Source: an uncultured Atopobiaceae bacterium
Lineage (GTDB): Bacteria > Actinomycetota > Coriobacteriia > Coriobacteriales > Atopobiaceae
Direction: 5' to 3'
Assembly: GCA_944320975.1 (NCBI GenBank)
Contig: CALUJM010000001.1
Location: forward strand, 1 to 64,000
DNA length: 64,000 bases
The notes under the pieces are model-generated. The model was not told the DNA's origin, did no database searches, and saw only the letters and a program-made list of their open reading frames with translations. The stretch's first letter is position 1. Each line of letters begins with the position of its first letter. Made by a program: the position numbers and the translations under genes. Below are positions 58,171-64,000 of the stretch, one piece after another.

Positions 58171-60246
58171 CTACTTCTCGCCGGCGGCGCGGCGGGCGGC
58201 GTACTCGGCCGCGAGCTTCTGCTGGATGTCGTGCGGGACCTGCTCGTAGCCGGAGACCTCGAGCTCGAACTCGCCGGTGCCGCGGGAGAGCGAGCGCAGG
58301 CGGGTAGCGTAGTCGGTGACCTCGGCGTACGGGATGGTGGCCACGACGGTGGTCTCGCCGGCGGTCGCGCCGGTGCCGGCCTCCATGCCCTCGACGCGGC
58401 CGCGGGAGGCGGAGACGTCGCCCATGACGGAGCCGGCGTAGCTCTCGGGCACGGTGATGCGCAGGTGCGCCATGGGCTCGAGCAGGACGGGCTCGGCCTG
58501 GTCGACGGCCTTCTGGAAGCCGATGCGCGCGGCGGTCTTGAACGCCATCTCGTTGGAATCGACGGGGTGGTAGGAGCCCTCGTAGACGGCGACCTTGACG
58601 TCGATCATCGGGTAGCCGGCGAGCACGCCCTCGCGCATGGTCTCCTGGACGCCCTTGTCGATGGCGGGGATGAAGCCGCGCGGGATGTGGCCGCCCACGA
58701 CCTCGTCGGCGAACTCGTAGCCGGCACCCGGGTTGGGCTCGATGCGCAGCCAGCAGTCGCCGTACTGGCCGGCGCCGCCGGTCTGCTTCTTGTGGCGGCC
58801 CTGGGCGGAGGCGACGCGGCGGATGGTCTCGCGATACGGGATCTTGAGCGCCACGGTGTGGGCGGTGATGCCCGCGCGGTCCTCAAGACGGTCGAGAAGG
58901 ACGCTGACCTGCGCCTCGCCGATGGCGGAGATGACGGTCTGGCCGGTGTCCTCGTCGCGCTCGACCTTGAGGGTGGGGTCGGCGTCGGCGCTCTTCTCGA
59001 GGAAGGCGTAGAGCTTGCCCTCGGTGCCGCGGGCGTCGGGCTCGATGGCGATGCGGTAGAGCGAGTTGGGGAAGCGGAACTCGGCGGCCTCGACCTTGCC
59101 CGTGACGGACAGGGTGTCGCCGGTCATGGCCTCGAGCTTGGGGACCACGACGATGTCGCCCGCGGCCGCGGACTGGACGTCGGTGGTCTCACGGCCGCAC
59201 ATCTGGTAGAGATGGCCGAGGCGCTCGGTCTTGCGCGTGCGGGCGTTGGTGAGCTCGATGCCCGGGGTGATGGTACCGGCCAGGACCTTGAGGAAGGAGA
59301 GGCGGCCGTTCTGCGGGTCGTTGAGGGACTTGAAGGCAAACACGACGGGGCGCTCGTCGTCCTCGGAGATGTCGAGCTGCTCGCCGTTGACCAGCGGGAT
59401 GCGGCCGAAGTCGGCCATCGTGGGGAACCAGGCCACGGCGGCGTCCATGAAGGAGATGACGCCCTCCTCGCGCACGCAGCTGCCGGAGAAGACGGGCACG
59501 AAGACGCGCTCGCGGATGGCCTTGGCCAGCAGGCCCTCGAGCTCGTCCTGGGTGACCTCCTCGCCCTCGAGGTACTTCATCATGATCTCGTCGTCCGCCT
59601 CCACGACGAGCTCGGTGAGCTGGGCGCGGGCGGCCTCAGCGGCGTCGGTGAACTCGGCCGGGACGTCCTCGACCACGGGCTTGCCGTTCTCGAGGTGGCG
59701 GGCCTTCATGTGGACGACGTCGATGATGCCCTTGAAGGCCTCGCCGGAGCCCATCGGGATGGTGACGGCGCCGAGGTTGGTGCCGAAGCGCTCCTGGAGC
59801 GCGGCGAAGGCGACGTCGAAGTCGGCATCCGGGCGGTCCAGGCGGTTGATGAACAGGGCGCGGGAGAGGCTGAGCTCCTCGGCCGCGTACCACAGGCGGG
59901 TGGTGATGGTGCCCGGGCCCGAGGCCGCGTCGACGACGAAGACGGCGGTCTCGCAGGCGCTCATGGCCGCGTAGGCGTCACCGACGAAGTCGGGGTAGCA
60001 GGGGGCGTCGAGCACGTTCAGGCGCGTACCCTCCCAGGAGATCGGCGCGATGGCGGTGGAGATGGAGAAGCCGCGCTCGCCCTCCTCGCCGTCGTAGTCA
60101 AGCGTGGGCTTGGTGCCGGCGTGGCCGCCCAGACGAGTGGTACGCCCCGTCAGGTGGAGCATGGCCTCGGCCAGCATGGTCTTGCCCACGCCGCCTTGGC
60201 CCACAAGGACCACGTTCTTGACCTTCTCGGTTCCCTTTGCAGCCAT
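58171..60246 (-). CDS. Elongation factor G-like protein (EF-G paralogue)
   Basis: 691 residues with EF-G domains: GTPase VVLVGQGGVGKTMLAEAML (P-loop), switch region RGFSIST (where classical EF-G has RGITI), LDAPCYPDF (for DTPGHVDF) and NRLDRPDADF (for NKMDR). Domains II-V follow, including KQTGGAGQYGD and GFIPAIDKGVQE. The changes in G3/G4 motifs mark it as a paralogue (FusA2/EF-G-like class), not the housekeeping EF-G. Role unknown; possibly ribosome recycling or stress. Confidence 0.92.
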   Translation of the reverse strand: MAAKGTEKVKNVVLVGQGGVGKTMLAEAMLHLTGRTTRLGGHAGTKPTLDYDGEEGERGFSISTAIAPISWEGTRLNVLDAPCYPDFVGDAYAAMSACETAVFVVDAASGPGTITTRLWYAAEELSLSRALFINRLDRPDADFDVAFAALQERFGTNLGAVTIPMGSGEAFKGIIDVVHMKARHLENGKPVVEDVPAEFTDAAEAARAQLTELVVEADDEIMMKYLEGEEVTQDELEGLLAKAIRERVFVPVFSGSCVREEGVISFMDAAVAWFPTMADFGRIPLVNGEQLDISEDDERPVVFAFKSLNDPQNGRLSFLKVLAGTITPGIELTNARTRKTERLGHLYQMCGRETTDVQSAAAGDIVVVPKLEAMTGDTLSVTGKVEAAEFRFPNSLYRIAIEPDARGTEGKLYAFLEKSADADPTLKVERDEDTGQTVISAIGEAQVSVLLDRLEDRAGITAHTVALKIPYRETIRRVASAQGRHKKQTGGAGQYGDCWLRIEPNPGAGYEFADEVVGGHIPRGFIPAIDKGVQETMREGVLAGYPMIDVKVAVYEGSYHPVDSNEMAFKTAARIGFQKAVDQAEPVLLEPMAHLRITVPESYAGSVMGDVSASRGRVEGMEAGTGATAGETTVVATIPYAEVTDYATRLRSLSRGTGEFELEVSGYEQVPHDIQQKLAAEYAARRAAGEK

Positions 60247-60354
60247 GATGCCTCCCTTGAACGGGGTGTATGCACGATGTGAATCACCTTACCCACGTTC
60301 GGGCGCGGCGATGCGCACATATCGGGCAGCGGGCGATAAGAACGGGGGGACCGC

Positions 60355-60450
60355 GCGGAGGGGCGGGCGTGCTAAGGGGGCAGGCGCTCGCGCGGCGTGC
60401 TTTACGCAGTGCAAAAGCGCCTGCCCCCCTTTGCTCGCCCGCCCCTCCGC
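60355..60450. repeat. Family B hairpin, degenerate copy
   Basis: Arms GCGGAGGGGCGGGCG... and ...CGCCCGCCCCTCCGC flank AAGGGGGCAGGCGCT / AGCGCCTGCCCCCCTT with several mismatches and indels, so symmetry has decayed relative to the perfect copies. It lies 8 bp beyond the stop of the RHH gene. Confidence 0.8.
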
Positions 60451-60458
60451 GTGCCGCC

Positions 60459-60635
60459 TCACCGGTCGTCGTTCTTCTCGTCTTTCTTGGGAAGGCGGCC
60501 TGCGCGGCGCAGGGCGTCGCGCAGGATCCACTCGACCTGGCCGTTGGCGCTGCGCATCTCGTCCGCGGCCCAGCACTCCACCGCGGCCCAGACATCCGGG
60601 TCTATACGGAGCGGATATTGCTTGCGCGCGGCCAC
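60459..60635 (-). CDS. Small ribbon-helix-helix (Arc-like) protein
   Basis: 58 residues from GTG 60635: VAARKQYPLRIDPDVWAAVE, then CWAADEMRSANGQVEWILRDALRR, the beta-strand/helix/helix layout of Arc/MetJ proteins. It starts 12 bp after the SPFH gene stop, so the two form an operon. Similar RHH genes accompany SPFH genes in other actinobacteria. DNA target unknown. Confidence 0.85.
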   Translation of the reverse strand: MAARKQYPLRIDPDVWAAVECWAADEMRSANGQVEWILRDALRRAGRLPKKDEKNDDR

Positions 60636-60647
60636 GTTCTTCTCGCC

Positions 60648-61676
60648 TTACTGGTAGAGGGAGCCGGTGTTGAGGACGGGCTGGGCCTCGGACTCGCCGC
60701 AGAGCACGACCATCAGGTTGGACGCCATCACGGCCTTGCGGTCGTCGTCGAACTCCACGACGCCGCCCTCGGAGAGCTCCTTGAGCGCCATGTCCACCAT
60801 GGAGACCGCGCCCTCGACGATCTTCTTGCGCGCGGCGATGATGGCCTCGGCCTGCTGGCGGCGCAGCATGGCCTGGGCGATCTCCGGCGCGTAGGCGAGG
60901 TGCGTGAGGCGGGCGTCGTCCACCGAGACGCCGGCCGGGGCGAGACGACGGTCGAGCTCCTCCTTGAGGGACTCGGAGACCTCCTCGATGTTTGAGCGCA
61001 GCGTGATGGAGCTGTTGGAGGCGTCGTCGTCCTCCATGTGGTCGTAGGCGTAGATGCTCGCCACGTGGCGCAGCGCGGTCTCGGTCTGCATGGACACGTA
61101 GCTGGGGTAATGGTCTACGTCGAAGAGGGCCTTGGCGGTGTCGGCCACGTGCCAGACCACGACGGTCGCGATCTCGATGGGGTTGCCCATCTTGTCGTTG
61201 ACCTTGAGGCGGTCGCCGTTGAGGGTGCGGGCGCGCAGGGAGACCTTGGTGGAGAGCGCCTTGGCGGCAGCGGCTGCCGCCGCGGCCTTCACGGACGGGG
61301 CGCCCTCCTCCAGGCTCACGTCGATTGAGGCGCCGGTGCCGTCCGAGCCCAGGCTGTGGCTGTAGAAGGGGTTGACCCAGTAGAAGCCGGACTCACGGAC
61401 GGTGCCCACGTAGTTGCCAAAGAGCACGAGCACGCGGGCCTGTCCCGGCTGCAGCGAGAAGAAGCCGCAGGTAACGACGATGGCCACGATGAGCAGCACG
61501 ATGCCGCCGATAAGCAGCGCGGGGCCGGTGACGGGCGCGGGCACGCCGGCATCCTCGGCGGTGGCGAGGATGATGATGCCCTGGACCATGCCCCAGATGG
61601 CGGCGGCGTACGCGACGAGGGTGACGAAGAGCATGGGCCAGCCGGACGCGGCGCGGGCCTGCTTCTCTACGGTCAT
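60648..61676 (-). CDS. SPFH/Band 7-domain membrane protein
   Basis: 342 residues. Two membrane helices near the N-terminus (WPMLFVTLVAYAAAIWGM and PALLIGGIVLLIVAIVVTCG), then the SPFH domain (QPGQARVLVLFGNYVGTVRESGFYWVNPF) and a C-terminal helical region with RRQQAEAIIAARKKIVEGAV. Flotillin/stomatin-like scaffold of membrane microdomains. ATG 61676 with AAAGGAACTGC upstream. The gap 61677-61955 upstream shows no gene or repeat. Confidence 0.93.
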   Translation of the reverse strand: MTVEKQARAASGWPMLFVTLVAYAAAIWGMVQGIIILATAEDAGVPAPVTGPALLIGGIVLLIVAIVVTCGFFSLQPGQARVLVLFGNYVGTVRESGFYWVNPFYSHSLGSDGTGASIDVSLEEGAPSVKAAAAAAAAKALSTKVSLRARTLNGDRLKVNDKMGNPIEIATVVVWHVADTAKALFDVDHYPSYVSMQTETALRHVASIYAYDHMEDDDASNSSITLRSNIEEVSESLKEELDRRLAPAGVSVDDARLTHLAYAPEIAQAMLRRQQAEAIIAARKKIVEGAVSMVDMALKELSEGGVVEFDDDRKAVMASNLMVVLCGESEAQPVLNTGSLYQ

Positions 61677-61955
61677 TGCAGTTCCTTTCCTGGTGACGGG
61701 CACGCCCCGGGGTGGGCGTCCTCGACTGATGCCATTGTGATATCACATTGGTTTCTTTTCAAGAAGCTGCCGCAAGCGCGGGTGGTTTTTCGGTGAACGG
61801 AGCTCTCGGGCGCGGAGAGCGCGGCAGCCCCGTCAACCACCCCACCTGCCCGTATGTTCATCGCGTGACGGCCGTTCAGCTCCCGTGAAGCTCCGAATGA
61901 GCTGAGTGAAAGCGGCGTCCCCTACCCTTAGCCCACAAAAGCGATTGGGAAGGCG

Positions 61956-62933
61956 GTGGTTGACATGGGGCTGTGCCTGGGATTTGTGTCTGCCCTCCAG
62001 TACTGGCTTACGAAGCGAGGTGACGAGGCGATACCGGAAGCGGCGGACACGGGGAGGTTTGCGCACTCCGAAGCGAGCTCGAGACTTCTCGCACACGAGC
62101 ATCTTCCGCTGGAGCCTTCAGAGAAAAGGCCGCTCCACCTGCTTGTTCCCAGCCAGGCGCTCAAGCATCGCCTGGACAACATCGTGGTGCATGCCTGCAG
62201 CTCGAAGCTGCCCGCCGGTTCGTTTTACCGACTCGGAGGCGACAATCTCGTGGCGTCGCCGGCGCTCACCTTCCTTCAGATGGCCCCGCGCCACTCTCTG
62301 TGGGAGCTTGTTGAGATCGGCTGCTACCTCTGCTCGAAGTTTTCCATCTCGGAGCGAGGACGCGACTATGTCGGCGAGCGCGAGCAGCTGGTTACCCTCG
62401 ACGAGCTGCATAGGTACATCGACTCCCTGCCAAATCGCGCATATGGGAAGCGCCAGGCGACCCGCGCGCTCAGCTACGTCGTCGAGCTGACCGCTTCTCC
62501 GAAGGAGACCCACCTCGCCATGCACTACGGAATGCCCCTTGATCTTGGCGGGAGGGGCCCTATCGCCATCTCGGCGAACCAGCGGATCAACATCGACGAG
62601 CACGGCCAGAGAATCCTCGAGGCAACCCATCTCGTCGGAGACCTGTATCTCTCGGAGTACAAGAGCGACCTCGAATATGACAGCATAGAGTTCCACACCG
62701 GCAGCTATCGTCTTGACCACACGCAGGCCCGCCGGAACGTCCTCGAGGCGATGCAAATCAAAACCATCTCGGCAACTCAGGGTCAGATAGACACCCTCCA
62801 GCACTTTGATGACTTTACCTGGCTGATGGAGAGCCGGATCGGGCGCGAGCACGTTGAGGCGGATGCAGGGCAGCGCCAGGCTCAGAAAGAGCTGTTTGCC
62901 TGGACGGACGACAAAAAGAGGGTGCTGTTCTAG
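61956..62933 (+). CDS. PD-(D/E)XK/Vsr-like nuclease-family protein, paralogue 3
   Basis: 325 residues from GTG 61956; ATG 61965 is possible (GGGAAGG lies 2 or 11 nt upstream respectively). Shared family segments: SKLPAGSFYRLG, VASPALTFLQMA, SPKETHLAMHYGMPLDLGGRG. The C-terminal nuclease-like core reads DLYLSEYKSDLEYDSIEFHT and HTQARRNVLEAMQIKTISAT, the most Vsr/DUF559-like of the three (E-Y-D-S, His, R..N.L). Repeat cluster C begins 63 bp after the stop. Activity is inferred. Confidence 0.72.
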   Translation: MVDMGLCLGFVSALQYWLTKRGDEAIPEAADTGRFAHSEASSRLLAHEHLPLEPSEKRPLHLLVPSQALKHRLDNIVVHACSSKLPAGSFYRLGGDNLVASPALTFLQMAPRHSLWELVEIGCYLCSKFSISERGRDYVGEREQLVTLDELHRYIDSLPNRAYGKRQATRALSYVVELTASPKETHLAMHYGMPLDLGGRGPIAISANQRINIDEHGQRILEATHLVGDLYLSEYKSDLEYDSIEFHTGSYRLDHTQARRNVLEAMQIKTISATQGQIDTLQHFDDFTWLMESRIGREHVEADAGQRQAQKELFAWTDDKKRVLF

Positions 62934-62995
62934 CGCCGGCCTCATGATGGAACGGGGACGGACGGGCCAATCGAGGCGATCCGACAGCGCGAGCT

Positions 62996-63123
62996 CATTT
63001 GTAGGGTACTTTTTCGGCTTATACCTAAGTACCCTACAAATGGTTCGGGACAAAACACCAGCTAAAGCGCCTGGCTCATTTCGAGTGTACTTCCGGTTCC
63101 GGCCAAAAAGTACCCTACAAATG
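62996..63123. repeat. Inverted-repeat cluster C
   Basis: Three units of CATTTGTAGGGTACTTTTT: direct at 62996-63014, inverted at 63027-63042 and inverted at 63104-63123. The first two make a hairpin. It occupies the non-coding 269 bp between paralogue 3 and the RumA-type gene; a short ACTTCCGGTTCCGG palindrome lies between units. Confidence 0.85.
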
Positions 63124-63202
63124 ACGGCCGCACCCAAAGCGCGCCCGCGCAGCCCGTTCGCTTGGATATGATTGACGCTATCCTGCGGAAATCGGAGGAC
63201 CC

Positions 63203-64000
63203 ATGGGATACAAGACCTACACCTGCCCGATTGCACGCGACTGCGGAGGCTGCGAGTGGCTCGCGGTCCCCTACCCCATACAGCTGCGCCGCAAGCAGGA
63301 GCAGGTCGAGGAGCTGCTCGGCGCCATGGCCGAGGAGGACGGCGCCGCCCTCGAGCCCATCCGCGGGATGGACGAGCCCTTGCGCTACCGCCACAAGGCG
63401 GCCACGCCGTTCGCGCACGGGCCGCGCGGCAGCGTCCGCTGCGGCTTCTACGCCGCCGGGACGCACCGCATCGTGCCGTGCCGGGACTGCCTGGTCGAGG
63501 ACGCGCGCGCACGCAAGGTCCTCAATGCCGTGGCCCGCGCTGCGGAGCGCCTGCACATCCCCCCGTATGACGAGGACCGCGGCGTGGGCGTGCTGCGCCA
63601 CGCCGTCGTGCGCTGCGGCTACGCGACCGACGACGTGCTGCTCACGCTCGTTACCCGCGTTGACGAGCTGCGCGGCACCGACCGTCTGGTCTCCGAGCTG
63701 CGCGCCGCGTGCCCGGAGATCACGAGCATCGTCCAGAACGTGAACGACCGCCGCACCAACGCGATCCTGGGCCGTCGCTGCAAGACGCTCTTCGGCCCGG
63801 GCCACATGCACGATAAGCTGCTCGGATGCACCTTCGAAATCGGCCCCACGAGCTTCTACCAGACCAATCCTGCCCAAACCGAGGTGCTCTACCGGCTGGC
63901 GCTCGAGGGCGCCGCGGGCGCGAGGCGCGTGCTCGACGCCTACTGCGGCACGGGCACCATAGGCATCTGCGCGGCGACGGCAGAGCCGGACGCGCAGGTC
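63203..64000 (+). CDS. RumA/TrmA-family RNA (uracil-5-)-methyltransferase, 3' end missing
   Basis: 266 codons to the window edge, frame open. The 4Fe-4S motif is visible at the N-terminus (CPIARDCGGCEWL), and later the family motif GPTSFYQTNPAQTEVLY and SAM motif I LDAYCGTGTIGI. Lacks an N-terminal TRAM domain. A SAM-dependent m5U methyltransferase for 23S rRNA (RlmC/RlmD type) is most likely. The catalytic Cys region is beyond the window. GGAGGACCC precedes ATG 63203. Confidence 0.92.
   Translation, partial: MGYKTYTCPIARDCGGCEWLAVPYPIQLRRKQEQVEELLGAMAEEDGAALEPIRGMDEPLRYRHKAATPFAHGPRGSVRCGFYAAGTHRIVPCRDCLVEDARARKVLNAVARAAERLHIPPYDEDRGVGVLRHAVVRCGYATDDVLLTLVTRVDELRGTDRLVSELRAACPEITSIVQNVNDRRTNAILGRRCKTLFGPGHMHDKLLGCTFEIGPTSFYQTNPAQTEVLYRLALEGAAGARRVLDAYCGTGTIGICAATAEPDAQV

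Noticed and set aside
58033..60282. A 749-codon plus-strand frame opposite the EF-G-like gene
   Set aside because: Shadow ORF; the minus strand carries all EF-G motifs.

Overview
The window is one continuous stretch of a high-GC (roughly two-thirds G+C) chromosome. Gene content points to an anaerobic actinobacterium of class Coriobacteriia, most like the Olsenella/Atopobium group: flavodiiron oxidoreductase, L-lactate permease, MEP isoprenoid genes, a Veg-IspE pair, DisA, ClpC, an NRAMP-related transporter with an altered metal site like the one characterised from Eggerthella lenta, and many intergenic palindromes. This placement is inference from content; there is no rRNA in the window.

Layout. 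1-1.6 kb: a truncated tuf gene behind a tRNA set (Thr-UGU, Tyr, Thr-GGU, Met). 2-10.4 kb: a minus-strand housekeeping block (NYN RNase, rlmB, cysS, ispF, ispD, disA, clpC). 10.4-12.4 kb: a nuclease-like gene framed by two inverted copies of a complex repeat. 12.4-15.5 kb: lysS with an HD-domain tail, greA, tatA with a zinc ribbon. 15.6-26 kb: a spermidine-synthase-like gene carrying an in-frame palindrome, glycerate kinase, HAD phosphatase, a possible structured RNA, tRNA-Pro, ispE-veg, an M24 peptidase, nagB, rdgB, rph, tRNA-Val and a CbiK-like gene. 26-30.6 kb: HAD phosphatase, a divergent GntR regulator and an 859-residue CoA-disulfide-reductase/rhodanese/sulfite-reductase-like fusion. 30.6-37 kb: an accessory island with toxin-antitoxin genes, small regulators, envelope proteins and a Ser/Thr kinase sharing a putative operator. 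37-43 kb: metA, DEAD helicase, rRNA methyltransferase, lactate permease, tadA, tRNA-Ser. 43-56.7 kb: a membrane-anchored permuted GH3 enzyme, a Mg2+-type transport pair, a FUSC protein, a PRC-barrel/YtxH group, a CNNM-family protein and a second nuclease-like gene. 56.8-64 kb: flavodiiron protein, EF-G paralogue, SPFH plus ribbon-helix-helix pair, a third nuclease-like gene, and a truncated RumA-type methyltransferase.

The most unusual material is not the housekeeping genes. First, three divergent paralogues of a PD-(D/E)XK/Vsr-like protein (10960-12066, 55672-56676, 61956-62933) each lie beside their own distinct cluster of 20-28-nt mutually inverted repeat units, which suggests a nuclease/repeat partnership comparable in logic to RAYT/REP. 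Second, a 69-nt palindromic element occurs four times, always 29+11+29 nt, and once sits in frame inside a coding sequence. Third, GGGGACAG-type hairpins have perfect arms of up to 60 bp that run through gene stop codons, so the two arms appear to be kept identical by some copying process. Fourth, the heptamer CTTCTCG/CGAGAAG occurs about 135-140 times by hand count, far above base-composition expectation, and biases Leu-Leu codon choice.

Most long antisense open frames here are shadows of high-GC genes and were left out. Start codons were chosen from visible ribosome-binding sites, so several differ from the longest possible frame.
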